Source of the DNA: Flaviaestuariibacter sp.
GTDB taxonomy: Bacteria; Bacteroidota; Bacteroidia; Chitinophagales; Chitinophagaceae
Reading direction: 5' to 3'
Assembly: GCA_025963645.1 (NCBI GenBank)
Contig: JAOQAI010000008.1
Location: 62,001 to 126,000, forward strand
Length of the DNA: 64,000 nucleotides
Shown here: positions 1-7,893 of the stretch, one piece after another
Layout: each line of letters starts with the position of its first letter
How positions within the stretch are numbered: the first letter of the stretch is position 1
The notes under the pieces: model-generated
What the model saw: the letters and a program-made list of their open reading frames with translations, nothing else
Told to the model about the DNA's origin: nothing
The model's database searches: none
Position numbers and translations under genes: made by a program

Positions 1-359
1 ATTTAAACCGAGTAAAAAAAGGAATGCCGCTGCAAGCCGATCCAACCATCAAATTTGCCTTGAACGACTTTACATTAAAGCGTATCTATGAAAAGCATTT
101 GTACGTAGTATCCCCCTACAATACGTACCGCAATAGAGGATTGCCTCCCGGGCCTATTTGCACCCCATCCCGCAAAACCATTGATGCTGTGTTGAACGCA
201 CCGCAAACGAATTATTTATATTTTGTTGCCAGTCCCGATTTTGATGGCACCCATTCTTTCAGTGCCACTTACGAAGAGCATTTGCAAAAAGCAAAAGCGT
301 ACCAACAGGAACTGGATAAACAGCAAGCGATACGGGATTCAAAATCAGCCGGACAATAA
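1..359 (+). CDS. mltG: Endolytic murein transglycosylase MltG, C-terminal part
   Basis: Only the last ~119 codons are in the window; the frame is open through the left edge, so the start lies outside. The visible stretch carries the YceG/MltG signature: the phrase KKGMPLQADPT near the edge, then YNTYRNRGLPPGPICTPS and a closing FVASPDFDGTHSFSATYEEH. MltG is an inner-membrane lytic transglycosylase that cuts nascent glycan strands and sets peptidoglycan chain length; this is family knowledge. The catalytic Glu should lie upstream of the window. The stop overlaps the ATG of the next gene (TAATG), suggesting translational coupling. Confidence 0.93.
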   Translation, partial: LNRVKKGMPLQADPTIKFALNDFTLKRIYEKHLYVVSPYNTYRNRGLPPGPICTPSRKTIDAVLNAPQTNYLYFVASPDFDGTHSFSATYEEHLQKAKAYQQELDKQQAIRDSKSAGQ

Positions 360-1324
360 TGAATATCTCAAACGGCTTAAAGAAACGATTCTATGCCTCA
401 CGACCGGTTAAAGGAATGATCCGGCGAAGCAAAGGATATTCCGTACCCGGTACGGATGCTTTCTCTTTGCACGATGTTTGGGTAGCTTTTTTTCAACAAC
501 TGAAACGGACCAGTTTGGTAGAAAGAGCTGCCGCCATTTCCTTCAATGTTTTCATGGCCATCCCGCCAGTCCTGCTTTTCGTATTCACGCTTATCCCCTA
601 CCTGCCCATTTCCAAACAGTTCATCAACGAAATGTTTGGGCTTATTCGTGACCTGATTCCCGGCGAGGAAAACAACTCCGTCATCATTGGCTTTTTGCAG
701 GATTTTTTAGATAAGCCTCGTGGCGAACTGCTTTCTTTTGGTCTTCTTTTAGCCTTATTCTTTTCAAGCAATGCCATGATGGGCCTCCTGCGGTCTTTTG
801 ATAAAAATTACGAAGGCTTCATAAAAAGAAGCGGCTTACGCAAAAGGCGCACCGCGCTGAAACTCACCTTCATTGTGTTCACCACCGTTTTCACTTCCAT
901 TCTCTTATTGATAGCCCAAAGCACCGTGCTGCAATATGTAGGAGTTGAAAACAAGTTTGTTCGCAACTTGATCAGCGAAACCCGTTGGATCGTTGTCTTG
1001 TTCTTAGTCTTCCTGTCGATATCATTTATTTATCGTTATGGACCCTCCCTGACCACTCGTTGGCGGTTTATAAACCCGGGTGCCGTGTTTGCCACCAGCC
1101 TGATGATTTTAGCGACAGCCTTGGTTACTTTCTGGGTGAATAACTTTAGTAATTATAATAAGTTGTATGGCTCCATCAGTGCTGTTTTTATTCTCATGTC
1201 TCTAATCTACATTAACTCATTGATTGTGTTGATTGGTTTTGAACTGAATGTCACCATCAATAATCTAAGGGTCAAGGCAGAGAAAGCAGTTAAAAATGTG
1301 ACCAAAGGTTCTATTCCGGTTTAA
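359..1324 (+). CDS. YihY/BrkB family inner-membrane protein
   Basis: A 321-residue polytopic membrane protein with about six hydrophobic segments (roughly residues 58-85, 120-145, 172-195, 210-230, 243-266 and 275-300). The first segment region has the family hallmark RAAAISFNVFMAIPP, and SNAMMGLLRSF follows the second. The family was once listed as ribonuclease BN, which is wrong; BrkB-like proteins are of uncertain function and may be transporters. The ATG overlaps the mltG stop by one base, so the two genes probably form one transcript. Length matches the family. Confidence 0.88.
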   Translation: MNISNGLKKRFYASRPVKGMIRRSKGYSVPGTDAFSLHDVWVAFFQQLKRTSLVERAAAISFNVFMAIPPVLLFVFTLIPYLPISKQFINEMFGLIRDLIPGEENNSVIIGFLQDFLDKPRGELLSFGLLLALFFSSNAMMGLLRSFDKNYEGFIKRSGLRKRRTALKLTFIVFTTVFTSILLLIAQSTVLQYVGVENKFVRNLISETRWIVVLFLVFLSISFIYRYGPSLTTRWRFINPGAVFATSLMILATALVTFWVNNFSNYNKLYGSISAVFILMSLIYINSLIVLIGFELNVTINNLRVKAEKAVKNVTKGSIPV

Positions 1325-1377
1325 TACTTTCGGATTCTGCAAAATTTGTTGGAAATTAGTGCTCTCAAAACTTCATT

Positions 1378-1977
1378 ATGAAAAAGATAATGCTTCTTCT
1401 GACCCTGGTTTCCATTTTTGGAACCGCTTTCAAAGCAGTCAATGAATTGCCTATTGGCGCTACGTTGCCTGTAGCCGATGTAAAAATGAAAGACATCAGC
1501 GGCAAAGACATCACGTTAAAAGGTGCTATGAAAAAAGGCGGCTTATTAGTGATGTTTAGCTGCAACACCTGCCCTTATGTAATTAAAAACCAGCAGCGCA
1601 CCGTTGAATCTGGCAACTATGCAATGAATAAGAATGTCGGGGTGATCCTGATTAATTCCAACGAAGCGCAACGTGGTGATGCTGATTCCTATGACGCAAT
1701 GAAGGCCTATGCAAAAGCGCAGGGCTATAAATGGTCGTATGTGATCGATGAAAGGTCGGCAGTGGCGGATGCTTTCGGCGCTAACAAAACACCGGAGTGT
1801 TTCTTATTTGATGGCACTGGCAAATTAGTATATCATGGTGCTATCGATGATAATCCAACCGATGAAAATGCCGTAGGACGCAAGCATTTAAAAGAAGCGA
1901 TTGTTGAAATGCTCGGCGGAAAAGAAGTCTCTGTAAAAACTTCCAAGTCAGTTGGCTGCAGCATCAAAAGAATCTAA
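1378..1977 (+). CDS. Exported thioredoxin-fold (AhpC/TSA-like) protein
   Basis: 199 residues. An N-terminal hydrophobic signal (about residues 1-20, MKKIMLLLTLVSIFGTAF) predicts export. A redoxin fold follows with a CxxC-type site at Cys62-Asn-Thr-Cys65 in FSCNTCPYVIKNQ, then DERSAVADAFGANKTPECFL, including the cis-Pro region expected in thioredoxin folds. It probably acts as a periplasmic thiol-disulfide or peroxide-handling protein; the substrate cannot be read from sequence. A strong bidirectional terminator follows the stop. Confidence 0.85.
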   Translation: MKKIMLLLTLVSIFGTAFKAVNELPIGATLPVADVKMKDISGKDITLKGAMKKGGLLVMFSCNTCPYVIKNQQRTVESGNYAMNKNVGVILINSNEAQRGDADSYDAMKAYAKAQGYKWSYVIDERSAVADAFGANKTPECFLFDGTGKLVYHGAIDDNPTDENAVGRKHLKEAIVEMLGGKEVSVKTSKSVGCSIKRI

Positions 1978-1992
1978 TCGATACAGTTATAT

Positions 1993-2023
1993 AAAAAACG
2001 CCGGATGAATTCCGGCGTTTTTT
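1993..2023. terminator. Bidirectional intrinsic terminator
   Basis: A 13-bp perfect inverted repeat (arms 1993-2005 and 2011-2023, loop TGAAT) with a GC-rich centre and six A/T pairs at the outer ends. It lies between two convergent thioredoxin-fold genes and gives a U-tract on either strand. The right arm overlaps the last two bases of the minus-strand gene. Confidence 0.9.
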
Positions 2024-2519
2024 ATTTTGGCAAAGCGACCAATCGCTCTAATTCTTTTATAAACTTTTCCCTGGACACACCGTCTTCATAAAACTGGCGG
2101 TAACCCGTGCTGTTATTGATAAATAAAGTGGCTGGAATGGCACCTGACCATTTCGGGTCAGCAACTGGGCAGAACAGGTCGGCATTGGTTTCATCCAGAA
2201 AAACCACCGGCTTCACATCAAAGCGAAACTTCTTTGCAAAAGCAGGGATCTTCGAATAGGTTTCCGACATATCAAGACTTACCAGGATCAGCTTTACGCC
2301 AACACTTTCATACTTCTTTGCTTCTTCCTGGAAATAAGGTATTTCGGCAACGCAAGGCTTGCAGAAAGATGCCCAGAAATTAATAACGGTCGCGCCTGTA
2401 CTTTCCGTAACCGCTTTTTGCAAATCGGCGATCTTCCATTTTGGAATAGCCTGGGCTTTTACAGTGTGAGCAAATCCACTCAATAAAAGAATAAACAGCA
2501 GCTTACAAGTCATTTTCAT
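2022..2519 (-). CDS. Exported TlpA-like thioredoxin
   Basis: 165 residues with a signal peptide ending near VKAQA (residue ~24) and a TlpA/ResA-type thioredoxin domain. The active site is Phe-Cys53-Lys-Pro-Cys56 in NFWASFCKPC, a variant of the usual WCxPC. The cis-Pro lies in GAIPATLFI. TlpA-type proteins reduce disulfides in the periplasm, often for cytochrome maturation or general reduction. Its start overlaps the end of trmH by 17 bp on the same strand, so it is co-transcribed downstream of trmH. Confidence 0.87.
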   Translation of the reverse strand: MKMTCKLLFILLLSGFAHTVKAQAIPKWKIADLQKAVTESTGATVINFWASFCKPCVAEIPYFQEEAKKYESVGVKLILVSLDMSETYSKIPAFAKKFRFDVKPVVFLDETNADLFCPVADPKWSGAIPATLFINNSTGYRQFYEDGVSREKFIKELERLVALPK

Positions 2520-3099
2520 AATTGATTCCCCAGTTTTTTGCTACTACTTGTATTTCTGTTTCGCTTAGTTGTGGTTGGTCATAATGTCCGGCGGCGCTCT
2601 TTTGCCGGTAGCCTTCATACAAACTAACCGCACACGCCACACTTACATTTAATGATTTTATGATCCCTACCTGCGGAATGATAAAATTTCCATCGGCCAT
2701 CGCATTCAGTTCTTCACTCACGCCGGTTGCTTCATTTCCGAACACTAAAGCGACGTTCTTCGTAAAATCGATTCCATATAAACTTACAGCATCCGCACTC
2801 AAATGCGTTGTTAAAATCACAAACTCCCTTGCTCGCAAAGCAGCTACGCAGGCTTCGGTATTTTCAAATTGTTGAACAGTAAGCCATTTGTAAGCACTTC
2901 CGCTGCTGCGAAAACCCCAGCGTTCGTGGCGGGGCGCTTTTGTGTTCAGAACAAATAGTTCCTGTATGCCAACAGCATCACAACTTCGTAAAATAGCCGA
3001 TACGTTATGTGCATCAAATACATTCTCCAGTACCACTGTTAGCCCTTTCTGCCGCTTGGAAAGCACTTCTTCCATCCGTTGCTGCCGCTCTTTTGTCAT
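2503..3099 (-). CDS. trmH: tRNA (guanosine-18-2'-O)-methyltransferase TrmH
   Basis: 198 residues, SPOUT superfamily. Motif 1 is seen in DAHNVSAILRSCDAVGI, motif 2 in ALVFGNEATGVSEE and motif 3 in IIPQVGIIKSLNVSVA, the AdoMet-binding trefoil-knot region. Length and the N-terminal pattern RQKGLTVVLENV match E. coli-type TrmH, which 2'-O-methylates G18 in the tRNA D-loop, better than RlmB; a separate RlmB lies at 61709-62494. The tRNA-Pro gene is immediately upstream on the same strand with its own terminator between them. Confidence 0.88.
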   Translation of the reverse strand: MTKERQQRMEEVLSKRQKGLTVVLENVFDAHNVSAILRSCDAVGIQELFVLNTKAPRHERWGFRSSGSAYKWLTVQQFENTEACVAALRAREFVILTTHLSADAVSLYGIDFTKNVALVFGNEATGVSEELNAMADGNFIIPQVGIIKSLNVSVACAVSLYEGYRQKSAAGHYDQPQLSETEIQVVAKNWGINYENDL

Positions 3100-3110
3100 T
3101 ACTATAAAAT

Positions 3111-3140
3111 TAAAAAGAGCCTTCAGAAATCTGAAGGCTC
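3111..3140 (-). terminator. Intrinsic terminator after tRNA-Pro
   Basis: Perfect 10-bp stem (3117-3126 with 3131-3140), loop AAAT, followed on the minus strand by five T. It closes the tRNA-Pro transcript and precedes the trmH start at 3099. Confidence 0.88.
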
Positions 3141-3148
3141 GCTGTCAG

Positions 3149-3222
3149 TCGGGACGACAAGATTCGAACTTGCGACCCCAAGCACCCCATGCTTGTACGC
3201 TACCGGGCTGCGCTACGTCCCG
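3149..3222 (-). tRNA. tRNA-Pro (anticodon GGG)
   Basis: Read on the minus strand, the 7-bp acceptor stem CGGGACG pairs with CGTCCCG, with A as discriminator. The anticodon arm CAAGC-ATGGGGT-GCTTG gives anticodon GGG (proline CCC/CCU). The T arm contains GTTCGAATC. 74 nt including the discriminator; CCA is not encoded. Confidence 0.96.
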
Positions 3223-3333
3223 ACTGATGCACAAATGTAGGGATGAAAATGAATTCGGAAAACCAAATTGAAACGGAATCAAAATCCGGTTATCCAAAAA
3301 GCGCATTACTTTCCTCTGAAAGGAACTATCCTT

Positions 3334-3341
3334 TATCTTCG
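3334..3341 (+). promoter_or_regulatory. Bacteroidota -7 box before the dihydroorotase-like gene
   Basis: TATCTTCG, one base off TAnnTTTG, ends 7 nt before the ATG at 3349. This supports 3349 rather than the upstream in-frame ATG at 3268 as the start and predicts a very short or absent leader. Confidence 0.5.
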
Positions 3342-3348
3342 TCTCTTA

Positions 3349-4617
3349 ATGGACATCTTAATAAGGCAAGCCCGCATCATTGATCCCTCTTCGCCTTTTC
3401 ATTTGCAGCAAGCAGGTGTTTTTATTTCGGCTGGCATCATTAAAAAGATTGGTAGTGAGCTGCCTCAAACAGCCGATACCGTAATAGATCAACCGAACCT
3501 GCTTCTCTCTCCGGGTTGGGTAGATATTTTCGCTCACTTCTGCGATCCGGGACAGGAATTCAATGAAACTTTAGAGACCGGTGCTAGTGCAGCCGCTGCC
3601 GGTGGTTTCACAGATGTTTTTCTTTTACCGAACACTTCACCGGTAGTGCATTCAAAAGGCCCGGTTGAATATATAGTTCAAAGAAGCATTTCTCTCCCAA
3701 TTAACCTCCATCCGATCGCGGCGGTTACAAAAGCTGCGGAAGGAAAGGAGCTATCCGAAATGTATGATATGCATGCGAGCGGCGCTGTCGCTTTCAGCGA
3801 TGGTTTAAATAGCATTCAATCCCCGGGACTTTTACTGAAAGCATTACAATACCTGAAAGCCATTGACAAGACGATCATACAATTACCCGACGATAAATCC
3901 ATCAATCCAAACGGCTTGATGCATGAAGGGATCATTTCTACGCAATTAGGTTTACCGGGGCGGCCGGCCATTGCGGAAGAATTGATGGTCGCAAGAGATA
4001 TCGAGCTTTTAAAATACAGCGATTCGAAAATTCATTTTACCGGCGTTTCTACAGCAAAGTCGGTTGCACTAATCAGAGAAGCTAAAACCAGTGGCTTGCA
4101 GGTCTCTTGTTCCGTAACGCCTTACCATTTGTTTTTTACAGATGAAGACCTTAGCGACTATGACACGAATCTTAAGGTGAATCCACCACTTCGAACAGCG
4201 GCTGATAAAAAAGCTTTGCAGGAAGCTGTATTAGATGGAACGGTTGATTGTATCGCTTCGCATCACTTGCCGCACCATATTGATCATAAGGTTATTGAAT
4301 TTGAATATGCAAAAGCGGGTATGATCGGGTTGCAGACTGCTTTTGCCGTAGTGCAAACTGCCATCCCACAACTTTCAATCGAACGATTGGTAGAACTCTT
4401 TGCAACCACTCCCCGAAAGCTGTTTGGTTTACCTGACGCAACGATTACAGAAGGAGCAGTAGCATCGGTTACACTCTTTCAGAACAATGCACCCTGGACT
4501 TTTTCTAAAGATGCCAATAGATCCCGCTCTCACAACTCCCCTTTCTTTGACAAACCTTTAACCGCTAATCCGGTGGGCATTATTAATAAAGGCGGCGTAT
4601 TTTTGACCACTGATTAA
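3349..4617 (+). CDS. Dihydroorotase-like protein, probably non-catalytic
   Basis: 422 residues from the preferred ATG at 3349 (an in-frame ATG at 3268 would add 27 residues that do not look like the family). The amidohydrolase fold is clear: LLLSPGWVDIF, AAAAGGFTDVFLLPNTSP, and a C-terminal GLQTAFAV region as in class I dihydroorotases. Key residues are altered. The metal motif HxHxREP is here FAHFCDP; the usual CH(I/V)ST is TGVST; and the catalytic Asp of the ATDHAPH motif is His in IASHHLPHH. Dihydroorotase makes dihydroorotate in pyrimidine synthesis, and non-catalytic homologues known from other bacteria act as structural partners of aspartate transcarbamoylase. A structural role here is inference; annotation pipelines would call it dihydroorotase. 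Confidence 0.8.
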   Translation: MDILIRQARIIDPSSPFHLQQAGVFISAGIIKKIGSELPQTADTVIDQPNLLLSPGWVDIFAHFCDPGQEFNETLETGASAAAAGGFTDVFLLPNTSPVVHSKGPVEYIVQRSISLPINLHPIAAVTKAAEGKELSEMYDMHASGAVAFSDGLNSIQSPGLLLKALQYLKAIDKTIIQLPDDKSINPNGLMHEGIISTQLGLPGRPAIAEELMVARDIELLKYSDSKIHFTGVSTAKSVALIREAKTSGLQVSCSVTPYHLFFTDEDLSDYDTNLKVNPPLRTAADKKALQEAVLDGTVDCIASHHLPHHIDHKVIEFEYAKAGMIGLQTAFAVVQTAIPQLSIERLVELFATTPRKLFGLPDATITEGAVASVTLFQNNAPWTFSKDANRSRSHNSPFFDKPLTANPVGIINKGGVFLTTD

Positions 4618-4623
4618 CTGATT

Positions 4624-5190
4624 ATGAGTGAAATAAGCACAGGGGAATTCAATACTTCGCCATTAGACCTAAAGAAAGAGGGAATTAAGTACGGCGTACT
4701 GAATGGATTATTCGCCTTGCTTATTATGTATGGAAGCTATTTTGTAGGGTTTGAATTCTTCGTAACCGCGCAATTCACTGCCGGATTCATTCCTTATATG
4801 ATGATCATCCTTGTGATCGCTGGCCTGCAATTGCGAAAGCGAAATGGAGGTTATCTCGCCTTTAAAGAGGCGATCAAATTTACGTTTCTTTCCTATGTTA
4901 TTTCGGCGATCATCATAGCTATCGGTACCTATATCCTTTATAATATTATTGATAAGGATTTAACGCAAAAAACTTTTGAAGCGAGCCTGGAAAAAACCCG
5001 TAACATGATGGAAAGGTTGAACGCACCTGCAGATGAGATCGATAAAACATTGGAAAAGATGCATGGAACCAACCAGGTGACGGATGCCAAAACTATTTTC
5101 TTAGGGATGGGCATCGGGTTAATATTGGACTTTGTAAAAAGCATGGTCATCTCCATCATTATCCGAAAAGAAAAACCAGTATTCAACTAA
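4624..5190 (+). CDS. DUF4199 family membrane protein
   Basis: 188 residues with four hydrophobic segments: two close together (about residues 22-45 and 53-70), one at ~88-108 and one near the C-terminus (~158-178). A hydrophilic stretch, DLTQKTFEASLEKTRNMMER, separates the last two. Pattern and length fit DUF4199, a family typical of Bacteroidota with unknown function. It lies 7 bp after the dihydroorotase-like gene and 6 bp before the glycosyltransferase, so it is part of one operon. Confidence 0.85.
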   Translation: MSEISTGEFNTSPLDLKKEGIKYGVLNGLFALLIMYGSYFVGFEFFVTAQFTAGFIPYMMIILVIAGLQLRKRNGGYLAFKEAIKFTFLSYVISAIIIAIGTYILYNIIDKDLTQKTFEASLEKTRNMMERLNAPADEIDKTLEKMHGTNQVTDAKTIFLGMGIGLILDFVKSMVISIIIRKEKPVFN

Positions 5191-5195
5191 ACCGC

Positions 5196-6140
5196 ATGGA
5201 TCTTTCACTGATTGTCCCGCTTTATAATGAAGAAGAATCACTGCCAGAGCTATGTGCCTGGATAAAACGCGTTTGCGACAGCCATGCGATTTCTTACGAG
5301 ATCATCCTGGTAGATGATGGCAGCAGCGATAACTCCTGGGAAGTGATCTTGCAACTGCAACAATTGAATTCTTCAATTAAAGGCATTAAGTTCCAACGAA
5401 ATTATGGCAAATCCGCTGCCCTGAACGAAGGTTTCAAAGCCGCTCAAGGCGATGTGGTCATTACTATGGATGCGGATATGCAGGACAGTCCTGACGAGAT
5501 ACCGGAACTCCGGCGCATGATCGTTGAAGATGGCTTTGACATTGTAAGCGGCTGGAAGAAAAAACGTTTTGATAATACACTTACCAAGAATATTCCTTCT
5601 AAATTTTTTAATGCGGCTACTCGAAAGGTTTCGAAAATACAACTGCACGATTTCAATTGCGGACTGAAAGCCTACCGGAAAAAGGTAGTGAAAAGCATCG
5701 AGGTTTATGGCGAGATGCACCGGTATATTCCAGTGCTGGCCAAATGGGCAGGTTTTCGCAAGATCGGCGAAAAAGTAGTAGAGCACCGGGCTCGTAAATA
5801 CGGTGTTACCAAGTTTGGCTGGGAACGTTTCGTAAACGGTTTTCTTGACTTGGCTTCTATCACCTTCGTTGGTAAGTTTTCTAAGCGCCCTATGCATTTT
5901 TTTGGACTTTGGGGAACGTTAGCAATGCTTTTGGGGTTTGCCATAACTTTCTACCTGATCCTTGCCAAAATCATTGACCCGAGCGGCTTTTCACTCACTA
6001 ACCGTCCCGGTTTTTTTATGGCACTGGCTTGCATCATTATCGGGATGCAATTGTTTCTTGCCGGGTTTATTTCTGAATTGATTGCACGCAATGCGCCCAA
6101 TAAAAACTCTTACCTGATCGAAGAAAAACTGGGGCTCTGA
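5196..6140 (+). CDS. Family 2 glycosyltransferase, DPM/ArnC type
   Basis: 314 residues. The N-terminal GT-A domain shows LVPLYNEEESLPEL, ILVDDGSSDNSW and the metal/nucleotide motif MDADMQDSPDEI. FNCGLKAYRKKV follows. Two C-terminal transmembrane helices (about residues 232-252 and 270-292) anchor it. This architecture is that of polyprenyl-phosphate sugar transferases (dolichol-phosphate mannose synthase, ArnC, GtrB), which load a sugar onto the lipid carrier at the cytoplasmic face. The exact sugar is unknown. The stop overlaps the next start (TGATG). Confidence 0.9.
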   Translation: MDLSLIVPLYNEEESLPELCAWIKRVCDSHAISYEIILVDDGSSDNSWEVILQLQQLNSSIKGIKFQRNYGKSAALNEGFKAAQGDVVITMDADMQDSPDEIPELRRMIVEDGFDIVSGWKKKRFDNTLTKNIPSKFFNAATRKVSKIQLHDFNCGLKAYRKKVVKSIEVYGEMHRYIPVLAKWAGFRKIGEKVVEHRARKYGVTKFGWERFVNGFLDLASITFVGKFSKRPMHFFGLWGTLAMLLGFAITFYLILAKIIDPSGFSLTNRPGFFMALACIIIGMQLFLAGFISELIARNAPNKNSYLIEEKLGL

Positions 6141-7267
6141 TGCGTATTCTTATCATCGGACCCGCGCATCCGCTTCGTGGTGGTTTGGCGACTTTCAATC
6201 AACGCCTGGCGAAGGAGTTTTTAAACGAAGGGCATCAGTGCGAAATACTTTCTTTTTCCTTGCAATATCCTTCGATTCTTTTTCCGGGTAAGACGCAGTT
6301 TAGTGATGAGCCTGCCCCTAAGAATCTGATTATCCGGTCGCTGATAAATTCTATCAATCCTCTCAATTGGCTACAGGTAGGGCAAAAGCTGAAAGCCGAG
6401 CGCTGGGACATCATTGTAGTCCGTTTTTGGATTCCATTTATTGGGGGCAGCCTTGGCACGATCCTTCGATCAGCAAAAGGAAATCGACATACAAAAGTTA
6501 TTTGCATTGCAGATAACGTTATCCCTCATGAAAAACGTAAGGGTGATAAACTATTAACCCGCTTTTTTCTGAAAAGCTGCGATGCCTTTATTACGATGAG
6601 CGATAAAGTTTTAGCTGACCTGCGGCAATTTGAAAAGACCAAACCCGCACAACTGGTGCAGCATCCGCTTTATGATACATTTGGTGAGCGGCTAAGCAAG
6701 GGCGAAGCGAGAAAACATTTAGGGATACCTCAAGAGGACAAGATCGTGCTCTTTTTTGGCTTTATCCGGAAATATAAAGGCCTCGATCTTCTGATCCAAG
6801 CCATGGCAGATAGCCGCATAAAATCGCAAAACATTAAACTGCTTATTGCCGGCGAGTTTTACGAAGAGGAGAAGCCTTATCTTGAAGCCATACAAGAATT
6901 AGGGTTAGAGGATCGTATCATACTTCATACCCATTTCATACCTGATTCTGAAGTAAAGTATTATCTCTGTTCAGGAGACTGCATCGCCCAAACCTACCGG
7001 AATGCCACTCAAAGCGGCGTGACGCCCCTCGCCTATCATTTTGAACGTCCGATGATCGTTACCAATGTTGGCGGGTTGCCGGATCTCGTGCCGGATAAAA
7101 AGTCAGGCCTGGTTTGTGAACCAAATCCGGAAAGCATTGCAGGCGCTATCCTGGATTTCTTTCAATTAGGCGAAGATTTTTTTATTCCGCATCTTCGCGA
7201 AGAGAAGCAAAAATACTCCTGGAGCCACCTGACAACTGCAATACTTGATTCGTTTAAACCAGTTTAG
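6140..7267 (+). CDS. Family 4 glycosyltransferase (GT-B)
   Basis: 375 residues with a GT-B fold. The N-terminal acceptor loop is HPLRGGLATFNQRLA and the nucleotide-sugar half contains FFGFIRKYKGLDLLIQAM and RPMIVTNVGGLPDLV. The usual EGFG/E-x7-E segment appears as NATQSGVTPLAYHFE, so the first Glu is not retained. It starts inside the stop of the GT2 gene and precedes the heptose genes, so it probably extends a surface glycan or lipid-linked sugar. The donor cannot be assigned. Confidence 0.88.
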   Translation: MRILIIGPAHPLRGGLATFNQRLAKEFLNEGHQCEILSFSLQYPSILFPGKTQFSDEPAPKNLIIRSLINSINPLNWLQVGQKLKAERWDIIVVRFWIPFIGGSLGTILRSAKGNRHTKVICIADNVIPHEKRKGDKLLTRFFLKSCDAFITMSDKVLADLRQFEKTKPAQLVQHPLYDTFGERLSKGEARKHLGIPQEDKIVLFFGFIRKYKGLDLLIQAMADSRIKSQNIKLLIAGEFYEEEKPYLEAIQELGLEDRIILHTHFIPDSEVKYYLCSGDCIAQTYRNATQSGVTPLAYHFERPMIVTNVGGLPDLVPDKKSGLVCEPNPESIAGAILDFFQLGEDFFIPHLREEKQKYSWSHLTTAILDSFKPV

Positions 7268-7311
7268 AATAGACGATTTAATAGTACAAGCTTAACTTAT
7301 AAATTAGAGCT

Positions 7312-7893
7312 ATGGAGCAAATTAAAAATATTATTCAGTCCTCGATAGATGTGAAGCAAGGAGTGTTAGAGAATGAAGAGCTTCTGCAAACAGTCAGTTC
7401 GATCGCAACAACCATTGTAAAGGCATTTAGAGCTGGTAACCGCATCTATTTCTGCGGCAATGGCGGCAGCGCAGCCGATGCCCAACACCTGGCAGCAGAA
7501 TTCTCGGGACGATTCTATACTGACCGAAAAGCCTTGCCAGCAGAGGCTTTGCATTGTAATACCTCATACATGACGGCGGTAGCAAATGACTATAGCTATG
7601 ATGTGGTCTATGCCAGGTTGATTGACGGCATTGGCAACAAAGGCGATGTCCTGATCGGTCTATCCACCTCCGGAAATTCGGGCAATATTGTAAAGGCTTT
7701 TGAAGTTGCCAAAGAAAAAGGCATGATTACGGTTGGGTTTACCGGTATGAGCGGGGGCGTTATGAAAGGAGTAAGCGATTACCTCGTTAATGTTCCCTCT
7801 ACCGATACCCCACGGATACAGGAAAGTCATATTCTCCTGGGTCATATTGTATGCCAGCTGGTAGAAGAACAATATTTCAAAACAACTGTTTAG
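7312..7893 (+). CDS. gmhA: D-sedoheptulose-7-phosphate isomerase
   Basis: 193 residues, a SIS-domain protein of the usual GmhA length. Motifs are IYFCGNGGSAADAQHLAAE (phosphate loop and active site), GLSTSGNSGNI and the C-terminal ESHILLGHI, with the catalytic His. It converts sedoheptulose 7-phosphate to D-glycero-D-manno-heptose 7-phosphate, the first step to activated heptose. The next gene starts on the base after its stop and supplies later steps of the same pathway, which strongly supports the call. Confidence 0.93.
   Translation: MEQIKNIIQSSIDVKQGVLENEELLQTVSSIATTIVKAFRAGNRIYFCGNGGSAADAQHLAAEFSGRFYTDRKALPAEALHCNTSYMTAVANDYSYDVVYARLIDGIGNKGDVLIGLSTSGNSGNIVKAFEVAKEKGMITVGFTGMSGGVMKGVSDYLVNVPSTDTPRIQESHILLGHIVCQLVEEQYFKTTV

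Noticed and set aside
5373..5897. 174-residue ORF on the minus strand opposite the GT2 gene
   Set aside because: It lies wholly within a clear glycosyltransferase, has no domain pattern and is a long antisense frame by chance.
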